This document shows, piece by piece, positions 19,099 through 28,861 of a stretch of DNA of 64,000 nt; positions within the stretch are counted from its first letter, which is position 1, and every line of letters starts with the position of its first letter. The position numbers and the translations under genes were made by a program. The stretch is taken from positions 42,251 to 106,250 of the forward strand of contig NZ_PVNL01000086.1 of NCBI RefSeq assembly GCF_002994635.1, given 5' to 3'. Source of the stretch: Enhygromyxa salina (GTDB taxonomy: Bacteria > Myxococcota_A > Polyangia > Nannocystales > Nannocystaceae). Under the pieces are notes generated by a model, which saw only the letters and a list, made by a program, of their open reading frames with translations, did no database searches and had not been told where the DNA came from.

Positions 19099-20481
19099 CT
19101 ACCAGCGAGCGATCAGCGTCATCCCCCCCTGATCATAACGATTGCTAGCATCATCGAGATCCCACCCAACCCCAAAGGTAATCCGCACATAGGGGTCAAA
19201 CGCCAACGCAAACCGTGTGCTCAATCGATGATTGGTCTCGCTCAAATATGCAGACAGATCATTGTCCCCCTCGGCCTGCCGATCCAGCACGAGGTACGCA
19301 AGCTCGAGCCCAAAGGTCCGCGTGGGCAGCCAGTGAGCCCGGAGCATGCCCAGCCAGCTCTGATCCCGCGGGATCGCGCCAAACTCGGAGGTGTGCGCGG
19401 GGATCTCGGTCAGCCGAGTGCTGCCCGTGAGCTCGAGATCCAACCGGCCAGGAAACCGGGTGACGTTCTCAGCGTCGAGGTGCACGAGCAGGTAGGCCCG
19501 CGCCCGGGTCTCGCGTTCGGGCACGCGGCTGAGCCGGGCCCCCCGGTCGTTGAAGTCGTGCTGGTGGGTGCGAATCACGGTCGTGCTCGCGCCGATCTGC
19601 ACGGGCACCCGCGGCACCGCCCACTCGAGCCAGCCGCCGCCGAGCAGCGCCGACTGCTCGCGCTCGACGTCGAACTTGCCCTGCTCGTCCTCGAGCAAGG
19701 TCGAGTAGTAGTAGCTCGAGCGCGAGGGCAAGACCCCACCCATGTACGCCTGCGCGCGCAGGCTGGGCAGCACCGACACCTCAGCCTCGGCCGAGAGCCC
19801 GACCGAGGGGTTGCGCTGGACCACCCGCAGGTCCTGGGTCGCCGCACGATTCTGGGCGAGCGCGTCGCTGGCGTTGTTGAACGGATCCAACACGAACACG
19901 CGGGTTCGCACGCTGCCCAGCTTGGGCCGGGCCCAGCCGACCGCGAGATCGACGTCGAGGTCGGGCTTCTCGAGCCGCGCGATCGGTCGGATCTCGACGA
20001 ACAGCCCGGTCCCGCGAATGTCGGGGAACGCAAAGGTCAGCTGCACGAGCGAGCTTCGGATCCCGCGCAGCTCCCGGCGATCATAGCGAATCCCAAACGC
20101 GCCGACCGGGCCGACCGGCGTGTACTCCTTGAGCCTGACCTGATTGAAGAACACGAACTCGTCGTCCGAGTGCAGAAACATCTGCGCCCCGCGGGTCCGC
20201 CGGTTCCAGTCACGCTCGAGGTACAGCGGCGACTCGGCGACCGCCAGCGTCAGCTCGTACTCGGGCCGCTGCAGCTCGGGCGCCGGCTGCAGCAGCGGGC
20301 CCCGAGGATCTGGCCGTCCGTGACGATCCTCGACGCGCCGCCACAAGTCGTCCCAGTTCTCGCGCAGGTCGAACCCATGCTCGACAGGCGGCGGAGCGAA
20401 GCGCATGCCGTCCTCGGCCGCGCTCCCGGGTCCGAGCGCGAGCATCAGCGACAGGGCCAAGGCGAGCACGGCGCCGAGCAT
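19099..20481 (-). CDS. Outer-membrane beta-barrel protein, unknown family
   Basis: A 460-residue protein with a signal peptide from ATG 20481 (LGAVLALALSLMLALGPGSA, cleaved before AEDG). From about residue 100 the sequence alternates polar and aromatic/aliphatic residues in strand-length pieces (YELTLAVAESPLYLERDW, LDLELTGSTRLTEI, YVRITFGVGWDLDD). It ends in Trp (LIARW), as barrel proteins recognised by BamA do. I do not recognise the family. The N-terminal 70 residues after the signal look periplasmic and Pro-rich. A longer frame upstream lacks signal-peptide character and was not used. Confidence 0.65.
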   Translation of the reverse strand: MLGAVLALALSLMLALGPGSAAEDGMRFAPPPVEHGFDLRENWDDLWRRVEDRHGRPDPRGPLLQPAPELQRPEYELTLAVAESPLYLERDWNRRTRGAQMFLHSDDEFVFFNQVRLKEYTPVGPVGAFGIRYDRRELRGIRSSLVQLTFAFPDIRGTGLFVEIRPIARLEKPDLDVDLAVGWARPKLGSVRTRVFVLDPFNNASDALAQNRAATQDLRVVQRNPSVGLSAEAEVSVLPSLRAQAYMGGVLPSRSSYYYSTLLEDEQGKFDVEREQSALLGGGWLEWAVPRVPVQIGASTTVIRTHQHDFNDRGARLSRVPERETRARAYLLVHLDAENVTRFPGRLDLELTGSTRLTEIPAHTSEFGAIPRDQSWLGMLRAHWLPTRTFGLELAYLVLDRQAEGDNDLSAYLSETNHRLSTRFALAFDPYVRITFGVGWDLDDASNRYDQGGMTLIARW

Positions 20482-20790
20482 AAGCCGAACTGAGCCCAAA
20501 CCCGGAGTCGCGCTGACCCAAACTCGTAAATCCTCGCTGCCAACAGTGAGCCAGTCCAGGAATGGCGCCTGCAAGCGGGCGAGGAGCCTCGCCCGAGCTG
20601 ATAGCTAGTGCCCTTGACGGCACTTCTCGTGAAATCCATGGACACAGGAAATGTGTTCAGAGCCCCCTCCCAGGGGGCCACACATGCGCCTGCGAACAAA
20701 CAGCCCCGAGGAGCGAAGCGACCAGACGCGCCAGCGGCTGCAGTCGGCGAAGTCCAAGGTCCATGTGGGGGTCATCTACTTGCTAGATTC
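20482..20790. other. 309-bp intergenic region with two GC hairpins
   Basis: Between two minus-strand genes. It holds GCCCCCT-CCC-AGGGGGC (20662-20678), and CGGGCGAGG/CCTCGCCCG arms 2 nt apart (20576-20595, a hairpin if the inner pair opens). Neither is followed by a T-run. They could end the receiver-kinase transcript; the rest shows no gene or clear promoter. Confidence 0.5.
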
Positions 20791-22230
20791 TCACTCGTCG
20801 AGTGTGCTGCCCCAGCGGGCGCGGACTGACTCGGGCGCGACCTCCAACAGCGCCCGACCGAACTCCTGCAGGTCCTCGTAGCGACGTGCGCGCTCGCGCT
20901 GCATCGCCTTGGTGATGATCTCGCTCAGCTTCGGCTCGTCACACAGCTGAGCGAGCGGCGTGAAGTCCCCAGCCGTGACCAGCAACAGCACCTGCGTGTA
21001 GTTGTCAGCGGTGAACGGCCGCTGGCCAGCCAGGCACTCGTAGAGCATCACCGCCAGCGCATATTGATCACAGCGAGCGTCGATGTCGCGCTCGCCCAGC
21101 GCCTGCTCGGGCGACATGTAGCTCGGGGTCCCGACGAACCCGACCGTCATCTGCTCTTCGGTGTCCTCGGACTTGAGCTTGGCGATGCCAAAGTCGAGCA
21201 CCTTGGGCTGTCGGCGACGCTGATCACCCTCGTGCAAGAACACGTTCGATGGCTTGATGTCGCGGTGCACGATGCCGCGACGATGCAGCGCGTGGACCCC
21301 CCCGATGATCGGGAAGAACAGCTCCAGCGTGTCTGCCAGCGACAATTTTTGATCGCGCTCGAGCAGCTGCGCGAGGGTCTCGCCCTCGAGACACTCCATC
21401 ACGAAGTACGGCACGCGCGCGATCGCGGGGGGCATGGGCGTGGGGACGTGATCGCTGCTGGAGTCCTCGGTGACCGCGTTGGTCTGGGTCGAGCCCTCGG
21501 GCGTCTCGTCCTCGAAGGTGCTCCACCCGCCCTCGAGCTCGAGGCTGCCCGAGTCGATCAAGCGCACGATCGCCGGATGCTTGACCGCGCCGATCACCTG
21601 CATCTCGCGCCGAAACCGGGTGTACTCGATCCCGTCGGTGCCCGCCCGCATGGCCCGGCGCGCGCGCAGGACCTTGAGCGCGACGGCCTGCCCGGTGCTG
21701 AGCTGTCGGGCCCGGTAGACCACCGCGAACCCGCCGTGACCGATCTGGCACTCGATCTCGTAGCGGCGGTCGACGAGGGTGCCGGCCACCATCGCGTCGG
21801 TCGAGCGGACCTTGCTGGCGACCTCACCACGCATCGCCGTGAACTCGCGCCGCAGCCCCAGGTGGGTAGCGAGCCGCGCGACGACCTCGGCAAAATTGAG
21901 CGGCTTGGTCACGTAGTCGTTGGCGCCGAGCGAGAGCGCCTCGACCATGTCGTCGCTCTCGCTGCGCGCCGTCGCCATCAACACTGGCAGCTCGAGCTTC
22001 GAGTAGTGCCTGCGCAGCTCTCGCAACACGTCGAGCCCGCTCATGACCGGCATGTTGATGTCGAGCACGACCGCGTCAAATCGAACCCGAGCGACGGCCG
22101 CCAGCGCCTCGGCCCCCGAGTCCGCCGTGGTGACCTCGTAGCCGCGTCGCCTCAGACGCCGCGCGAGCATGTCGAGGTTGTCCTGGTTGTCATCGACCAC
22201 GAGCAGCCGCTCACCGTGGTGCTCGGCCAT
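20791..22230 (-). CDS. Receiver domain fused to Hanks-type Ser/Thr protein kinase
   Basis: A 479-residue fusion. Residues 7-125 are a response-regulator receiver with acidic pocket (LLVVDDNQDN), phosphoacceptor Asp57 (VVLDINMP) and the conserved Lys (DYVTKPLN). Residues about 155-460 are a complete Ser/Thr kinase: glycine loop IGHGGFAVVYRA, VALKVL lysine, HRDIKPSNV catalytic loop, LDFGIAK, GTPSYMSPEQ. An acidic insert lies between the N- and C-lobes (DETPEGSTQTNAVTEDSSSD). Histidyl-aspartyl phosphorylation of the receiver may switch kinase activity, so it would link two-component input to Ser/Thr output. ATG 22230 is the first Met before the receiver. It lies downstream of, and probably with, the response regulator gene at 22435. 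Confidence 0.92.
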   Translation of the reverse strand: MAEHHGERLLVVDDNQDNLDMLARRLRRRGYEVTTADSGAEALAAVARVRFDAVVLDINMPVMSGLDVLRELRRHYSKLELPVLMATARSESDDMVEALSLGANDYVTKPLNFAEVVARLATHLGLRREFTAMRGEVASKVRSTDAMVAGTLVDRRYEIECQIGHGGFAVVYRARQLSTGQAVALKVLRARRAMRAGTDGIEYTRFRREMQVIGAVKHPAIVRLIDSGSLELEGGWSTFEDETPEGSTQTNAVTEDSSSDHVPTPMPPAIARVPYFVMECLEGETLAQLLERDQKLSLADTLELFFPIIGGVHALHRRGIVHRDIKPSNVFLHEGDQRRRQPKVLDFGIAKLKSEDTEEQMTVGFVGTPSYMSPEQALGERDIDARCDQYALAVMLYECLAGQRPFTADNYTQVLLLVTAGDFTPLAQLCDEPKLSEIITKAMQRERARRYEDLQEFGRALLEVAPESVRARWGSTLDE

Positions 22231-22434
22231 CAACGTCGTCTGTGGTAGATCGCCAGGCACGATCGCCAAGAGGCGCTGGGCAGCGCCACCTCGCAGCATT
22301 CTAAACTGATCTGTCCGCGCGTAGGGCTCGCGTCGAGCCCGAGCGGCGCGTCGAACGAGACGGGTGAAATCGCCCCTCAGGGATCCACCCACCGCCCTCG
22401 AGCACGAGCCCCACCCCGTTCTTCAGTATGGGGC

Positions 22435-22803
22435 TCACGCCGTTCCCAGCAGCCGCTCGATCTTCGCGAGCAAGCGCGGTAGCTCCACGGGCTTGGTGTC
22501 GTAGTCATCGCAGCCGGCACCCAGCGCCGACTCGCGGTCACCGGCCATCGCGTGGGCGGTGAGCGCAATGATCGGGATCGCGCGAGTGAGCTCGTTCGCC
22601 TTGAGCCGGCGGGTGGCCTCCCAGCCGTCGATCCGTGGGAGGCTCATGTCCATGAGGATGATCGACGGCCGCTCCCGATGTGCGATATCCATGCCGATCT
22701 CCGCATCCGCCGCTGTCAGCACGTCGAACCCACGGCGGCGGAGCCGACGACTCAGCATGTCGCGACTGAGTTCATTGTCTTCGACGATGAGGATCGACAC
22801 CAT
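22435..22803 (-). CDS. Single-domain response regulator (CheY-like)
   Basis: The 122-residue protein is one receiver domain and nothing else: acidic residues in ILIVEDNE, phosphoacceptor Asp52 (ILMDMSLP), Thr in IALTAHAM, and the Lys in DDYDTKPVE. Lacking an output domain, it works as a phosphate carrier or protein-binding switch, as the DivK/CheY group does. It lies head-to-head with the hybrid histidine kinase at 22858 across 54 bp, so the two probably share a control region, and it precedes the receiver-kinase fusion. ATG 22803 rather than the upstream GTG is chosen from the domain edge. Confidence 0.93.
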   Translation of the reverse strand: MVSILIVEDNELSRDMLSRRLRRRGFDVLTAADAEIGMDIAHRERPSIILMDMSLPRIDGWEATRRLKANELTRAIPIIALTAHAMAGDRESALGAGCDDYDTKPVELPRLLAKIERLLGTA

Positions 22804-22857
22804 TGGGGTCGAGCGACGATACACCAACCCAACACGAGTGGGGAGCGACAGCAGCAG

Positions 22858-25314
22858 ATGAGTGACTCAAAGTCGGGCGCGCGCGGCGAGGCGGGCGACG
22901 AGCTGGGCGAGACCGAGCGGATGCGTGAGGTCGAGCAAGAACTCCGGCGTCTGCGCCTGCTCGTCGACCGCAGCCGCGACGCCCTGATGTTGCACGACGT
23001 GCGCGGCCGCCTGCTCGAGGTCAACCGGTTCGGCCACGACAGCCTCGGCTACTCGCGCGAGGAGTTCCTGCGCTTGTCGATCGGCGACGTCAACCCCGAC
23101 GTCGGGTCGATCCCCAAGGAACGGCTGGGCGAGCAGTGGCGCAAGATGCCGCTCGACAGCTCGGTGACCGTGGAGACCAACCTGGTCCGCAAGGACGGAC
23201 ACGAGATCCCGATGGAGGTCGTGGTCGCGCCATTCGAGGAGCAGGGTCAACGCTTGTTCGCGGCGATCTGTCGCGACGTCAGCGAGCGCAAGGCCGCCGA
23301 GGCTGCGCGCCGTCGCGAAGAGCTGCGCTTCCAGGCCGTGTTCGAGGGCGCACCGACGGGCTTGGTGCTGATCAACGCCCAGGGCACGATCATGGCCGCC
23401 AACCCGGCGCTCGAGCAGATGCTCGGCGCCCGCTCGGGCGGCCTGATCGGGCGCACGCTCGACGACATCACCCTCGAGGCCGACCTCGAGATTGGGCGCA
23501 GCGAGCTCGAGCAGCTGCGCCGGGGCGAGCGCGAGTTCGTTCGGGTCGAGAAGCGCTACGCCGGCTGCAGCGGCAAGATCCTGTGGGCCCAGCTGTCGGC
23601 GTTTCGCTACGGCGATCCCAAGACCGACGAGGTCCGCACCGTCGCGTTCATCGAGGACATCAACGAGCGCAAGCAGATCGAGACCCAGCGCCGCGAGATG
23701 TTCGAGCGCCTCGACGAGCTGGTCGCGCAGCGGACCGCGGCGCTCGAGCAAGAGATCGCCGAGCGCAAGCGAACCGAGCAAGAGCTCAACAAGGCCATGC
23801 GCGCGGCCGAGGCCGCCAACCTGGCCAAGAGTCAGTTCCTGGCCAGCATGAGCCACGAGCTGCGGACCCCGCTCAACGCGGTGATCGGCTACTCGGAGAT
23901 GCTGATGGAGGAGGCCGAGGACACTGGCAGCGAGGACCTGGTCCCCGATCTCCAGCGGATCCGCAACGCCGGCAAGCACCTGCTGGGGATCATCAATGAC
24001 ATCCTGGATCTGTCCAAGGTCGAGGCCGGCAAGATCGAGCTGTTCATCGAGTCCGTGCAGCTGTCCGCGCTGATCGACGAGATCATCGACACCGTCCGGC
24101 CGCTGGCCCAGAACAACGGCAACGAGCTGAGCTTGTCGCTGGAGCTCGGCGCCGGGATCATCACCACCGACATCACCCGCGTGCGCCAGGTGCTGTTCAA
24201 CCTGCTCAGCAACGCGTGCAAGTTCACCGAGCAAGGCCGGGTCTCGCTGCGGGTCCAGGAGCTCCGAGTCGGAACCGAAGGCTGGCTGCGCCTCGACGTC
24301 AGCGACAGCGGCGTCGGCATCAAGCCCGAGCAGCTGTCCAAGCTGTTCAAGCCGTTCACCCAGGCCGACGCGTCGACCTCGAGGCGGTTCGGGGGGACTG
24401 GGCTCGGGCTGTCGATCAGCGATCAGTTCGCGCAGATGCTGGGCGGTCGGATCGAGGTCGAGAGCGAGTACGGGGTCGGCTCGACCTTCACCCTGTGGCT
24501 GCCCACCCACCACGCCCAGCAGCAGGCCGCCAGCGCCTCGGGCACCTTCCGGGCCGTGACCGGCCACAACATCGGGACCGTCCTCGTCGTCGACGACGAG
24601 TCCGAGTCCCGCGGCATGCTCGCGCGGCTGCTCGAGGCCGAGGGCTACGCGGTGCTCACCGCTCCGACTGGCGCGCGCGCGATGCAGCTGGCCGAGCTCC
24701 ACAAGCCCGACGTCATCACGCTCGACGTCATGATGCCCGGCATGGACGGGTGGGCGGTGCTCTCGCGGCTCAAGCAGCGACCCGAGTTCGCCGACATCCC
24801 CGTGGTGATCGTCTCGTTGATGCCCGACGCCGACATGGGCTACGCGCTCGGGGCCGCCGACGTGCTCGCCAAGCCGATCGAGATCGATCGCCTGCGCGGC
24901 GTGCTCTCGCGGTTTGGTCCAAACGCTGGCTCGCACCACGTGCTGGTCGTCGACGACGACCCCGAAGCCCGCGATCTGCTGTGCCGCGCCGTCCTCAAGG
25001 AGGGCTGGGACGTGCAACAAGCGATCAACGGCGCGCGCGCGCTGGAGTCGATCCGCGCGTCACGACCCAAGCTGGTGTTGCTCGATCTCATGATGCCCGA
25101 GATGGACGGGTTCGAGCTGCTCGAGATCCTCCGCGCCGATCCATCGCTGGCGTCGCTGCCGGTGATCGTGGTCACCGCCAAGCAGCTCGGCGGCGGCGAG
25201 CGGGACCAGCTCGCCCAGCGGGTCAGCTCGATCATGCAGAAGGGATCGTACTCGCGCTCGGAGCTGGTCCAGCACATCCGCTCGCTCGTGGACCTCTCGA
25301 TCGCTAAGTCCTGA
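22858..25314 (+). CDS. Hybrid histidine kinase: two PAS, HisKA, HATPase, two receiver domains
   Basis: The 818-residue soluble kinase starts at ATG 22858. After a coiled region come PAS domains (about 40-160 and 165-280; MLHDVRGRLLEVNRFG, GLVLINAQGTIMAANPAL), a coiled coil, and a HisKA box (MSHELRTPLNAVIGYSEML, His near 332). HATPase_c follows (NLLSNACKFTEQG, DSGVGIKPEQ, FGGTGLGLSIS), then two receivers (about 575-690 and 695-815) with Asp in VITLDVMMPGMDG and VLLDLMMPEMDG. The second receiver lacks a clear conserved Lys-Pro (QKGSYSRSELV). It likely feeds the divergent response regulator and the receiver-Ser/Thr kinase beside it. Confidence 0.93.
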   Translation: MSDSKSGARGEAGDELGETERMREVEQELRRLRLLVDRSRDALMLHDVRGRLLEVNRFGHDSLGYSREEFLRLSIGDVNPDVGSIPKERLGEQWRKMPLDSSVTVETNLVRKDGHEIPMEVVVAPFEEQGQRLFAAICRDVSERKAAEAARRREELRFQAVFEGAPTGLVLINAQGTIMAANPALEQMLGARSGGLIGRTLDDITLEADLEIGRSELEQLRRGEREFVRVEKRYAGCSGKILWAQLSAFRYGDPKTDEVRTVAFIEDINERKQIETQRREMFERLDELVAQRTAALEQEIAERKRTEQELNKAMRAAEAANLAKSQFLASMSHELRTPLNAVIGYSEMLMEEAEDTGSEDLVPDLQRIRNAGKHLLGIINDILDLSKVEAGKIELFIESVQLSALIDEIIDTVRPLAQNNGNELSLSLELGAGIITTDITRVRQVLFNLLSNACKFTEQGRVSLRVQELRVGTEGWLRLDVSDSGVGIKPEQLSKLFKPFTQADASTSRRFGGTGLGLSISDQFAQMLGGRIEVESEYGVGSTFTLWLPTHHAQQQAASASGTFRAVTGHNIGTVLVVDDESESRGMLARLLEAEGYAVLTAPTGARAMQLAELHKPDVITLDVMMPGMDGWAVLSRLKQRPEFADIPVVIVSLMPDADMGYALGAADVLAKPIEIDRLRGVLSRFGPNAGSHHVLVVDDDPEARDLLCRAVLKEGWDVQQAINGARALESIRASRPKLVLLDLMMPEMDGFELLEILRADPSLASLPVIVVTAKQLGGGERDQLAQRVSSIMQKGSYSRSELVQHIRSLVDLSIAKS

Positions 25315-25330
25315 CGAGATCCCAAGCGGG

Positions 25331-26419
25331 CTACATCTCGAGGCACAGGCCGACGTCAGCCGAGCCCAGCGGCGCCATGCCCTGCTCGAAGAATGGCACG
25401 CACACGGTTCCGGGTGTCGAGCACACGCCCGCGCCACAGTCGAGGTCACAGAACTCTGCGCAGCAGTTCGCGCCATTGCAGGCCGGCACCACCTCACCCG
25501 TCACGCACATGTTGCCCCCGGCGCAGTCATTGATGTACCCGCAGGGTTGCCCGGTCGGTATGTCCGAGGTCGTGAAGATGCAGTTGAACTCATCGGTCGC
25601 CCAAAAGCAGGCCTCGCCCACGGGGCACTCTTGCGTGAGCGGATTGCAGGTATCCACGCAAAACGCGATGGATCCGTTGCTGCCTTGCAGACAAGACGTG
25701 CCGGCCGCACAGATCGGATTCAGCGGCGTGCCCTCGCAGAACGCCGTGCAGGTCCCGATGCCCTGATCATTCACGTCCCAGCAAGCCGTGCTCTCGTCGC
25801 AGTCGTCTGTCGCCGCGACCACGCCGTCGTAGTTGCACGCCTCGCCGAGCATGCCGTTCCCCAGCACGGGCACGCACTTGTTGGCGTCCCAGTTGCCGCC
25901 TCCGCTGGCGTAAGGCACACACTTTTCGCCGTCGGGGCAGTCCTGCAAGAAGATGTCACACTCGCTGGCGCCGCCCATGTCCTCGTCTGGCGGGACGAAC
26001 CCACCTCCCAGCGGATTGTCCGGTGGATCGGACGCGGAGATGTCGTCCGGATCGCCGGGTGCGGGGGCGTTGCCGGAGTCGCCGTCGCTGCATCCTTCGA
26101 GACCGGTGTCGTCGGTGTCCGTGTCGGTGTCCGTGTCGGTGTCCGTGTCGGTGCCCGTGTCGGTACCCGTGTCCGTGTCCGTGTCCGAGGTGGTGTCGCT
26201 GCTGTCGCTCGTGTCGCTGGTGTCACCCGTGCTCGACGTGTCCATCTGATCCTCGGCCGTGTCGGTCTCCGAGTCGGAGCTCGAGCCCCCGAGCGAGCTG
26301 TTGATCGTCGTCACTTGATAGCTGGTCGCCTCGTTGTCGTCGCCGCAGCCCGCGAGCAGCAGCGGGGACACGAGCGCGAGACCCAAGAGACCCACCCAGC
26401 GATCGTTCGACATACCCAT
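25331..26419 (-). CDS. Cys-rich secreted lipoprotein with Asp/Thr repeat linker
   Basis: A 362-residue lipoprotein starting at ATG 26419; signal with lipobox LLAGC near residue 24. A Ser/Thr/Asp linker including a run of DTDTDTGT repeats (encoded about 26105-26185) fills residues about 45-115. The remaining 240 residues contain many Cys in pairs and short loops (CDIFLQDCPDGEKCVPY, CVDTCNPLTQECPVGEACF, NCCAEFCDLDCGAGVC), suggesting a disulfide-rich surface domain. I see no enzyme motif. Such proteins recur in Nannocystaceae, but function is unknown. A much longer upstream frame on this strand is antisense shadow of the VWA gene. Confidence 0.8.
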   Translation of the reverse strand: MGMSNDRWVGLLGLALVSPLLLAGCGDDNEATSYQVTTINSSLGGSSSDSETDTAEDQMDTSSTGDTSDTSDSSDTTSDTDTDTGTDTGTDTDTDTDTDTDTDDTGLEGCSDGDSGNAPAPGDPDDISASDPPDNPLGGGFVPPDEDMGGASECDIFLQDCPDGEKCVPYASGGGNWDANKCVPVLGNGMLGEACNYDGVVAATDDCDESTACWDVNDQGIGTCTAFCEGTPLNPICAAGTSCLQGSNGSIAFCVDTCNPLTQECPVGEACFWATDEFNCIFTTSDIPTGQPCGYINDCAGGNMCVTGEVVPACNGANCCAEFCDLDCGAGVCSTPGTVCVPFFEQGMAPLGSADVGLCLEM

Positions 26420-26559
26420 AGCGCGACACTCGCACAGCCGACGCGCGAACACCAGCCAAACCGCTCGCTCGATCGAACAAAGAGAACGATCGATCTGGCG
26501 ACTCGTGGCACCCCCCGATGACCGCCATTGCGACTGTCGACGTCTGATTGCTCCAGCGA

Positions 26560-27827
26560 TCACTCGCGCTCGCGCAGGACCTTGGCGATCCGCGTGCGCC
26601 GGCCCGCCCGCGGGGGGGTGCGCATGTGCTCGACCATCTCGCCGAGCCCGTCGAGGGTCAGCGGGACCATCTCGAACAGCTGACCGATCTCGTGGATCGT
26701 CGGCGCGTCCCACAGCCGCTTGGGCTCGGGGTTGATCCAGGCCGACCGGGGAAAGTGGTCGGCGAGCTTGGCCAGGCAGCGCAACCCGCTGGGCGCCGCC
26801 TCCACGCTCCAGAAGCTCGAGCTGTTCATCATCAGCTCGCCCGGGTGCATCCACGCGTCGCCGACCAGCACCAGGTACCAGTTGCTGTCGGTCCGGCGCA
26901 GCAGCGAGTCGATGGTCACGGGCTTGGTGAAGGCCGCGTCCTCGTAGACCTTGGAGTACACGCAGTTGTGAAAGTAGTAGCTCTCGAGCTGCTTGAACCC
27001 GCCATGCTGGTGGGCGGCCGAGAACAGCCGGCTGACCAGCTCGGTGTGCGGATCCATGCTGCCGCCGACGTCGAGCAGCAAGATCATGCGCACGTCGTTC
27101 TTTCGGGGCGGCCGCATGACGATCTCGAGGTCGCCACAATTGCGGGCGGTCTCGTCGACGGTGCCGTCGATGTCCAGCTCCTCGATCGCGCCCTTGCGTT
27201 TGAGCCGACGCAGGCGTCGCAGCGCGGTGCCCATCTGCCGGGTGTCGAGGACCAGATCCTTGCGCAGGTCCCTGAACCGCCGGGCGTCGGCGACCGCCAG
27301 CGCCGAGCGGCCGCCACCGCTGCCGCCGATCCGCACGCCCGAGGGGTGCACCCCCCCCTGCCCAAACGGTGAGGTCCCGCCGGTTCCAACCCAGCGGTTG
27401 CCGCCCTCGTGCCGCTTTTTCTGCTCGGCCAGGCGCTCGAGCAGCTGCCGACGCAGCTCCTCGATGCCGATGCTCTCGAGCAGCGCGCGCATGGCCGGAT
27501 CGAGGTACATCAGCTGCTTGGGGTCGCGCAGCCACTGCTCGAGCTGATCGGTCAGGTGCTCGAGATCGGTGATGACCCCGCGGAAGGTCTCGGCGAACGC
27601 GAGATCGAACCCGTCGTAGTCACCCTCGTCGTTGACCAGGATGCAGCGGGCGACCGCGTAGAACCCATCGAGCGAGGACTCGTGCAGGCCCTGGCCAAGC
27701 GCGTCGAGCAGCGCCAGCCAGTTGTGGGCGCTGACCTTGAGCCCGCGCTCGCGCAGCTTGTAGAAGAAATCGAGGAACAGCGGGATCCCCCGGCCGCCCC
27801 CGGCTGGCGGCGCTGCCTCGGCGGCGC

Positions 27828-27831
<4 letters not shown>
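26560..27831 (-). CDS. VWA domain protein, CoxE-like
   Basis: A 423-residue protein with a charged helical N-terminal region and a C-terminal von Willebrand A domain whose MIDAS motif is LLLDVGGSMDPH (DxGxS, near residue 250). The pairing with a MoxR ATPase is the classical MoxR-VWA arrangement, in which the ATPase and metal-binding partner act together as a chaperone for cofactor insertion or complex assembly. The start is TTG overlapping the MoxR stop as TTGA, implying translational coupling. The client protein is not identifiable here. Confidence 0.9.
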
Positions 27832-28655
<824 letters not shown>

Positions 28656-28861
28656 TGGTGGCGCAGTATGATGGGTTTGGACCCGCGCAGCCATGGGTGG
28701 ATTGGCTCACTTTGGCAGCGGGCTGGTTTCGGCCATCTCGCGGGTCGACTGAGCCGGCTGCGCTGGTAGCGGGGAGTCAGGCCGGATCTGCGCGGGGCGT
28801 GACCGGGGCGCCCCGAGGTGATCATGCTCCGATCTCATCGAGTCTGTGGCATACCAGCCCT

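Noticed and set aside
22867..25020. 717-codon open frame on the minus strand
   Set aside because: It is antisense to the hybrid histidine kinase, whose motifs are complete; high G+C keeps the opposite frame free of stops.
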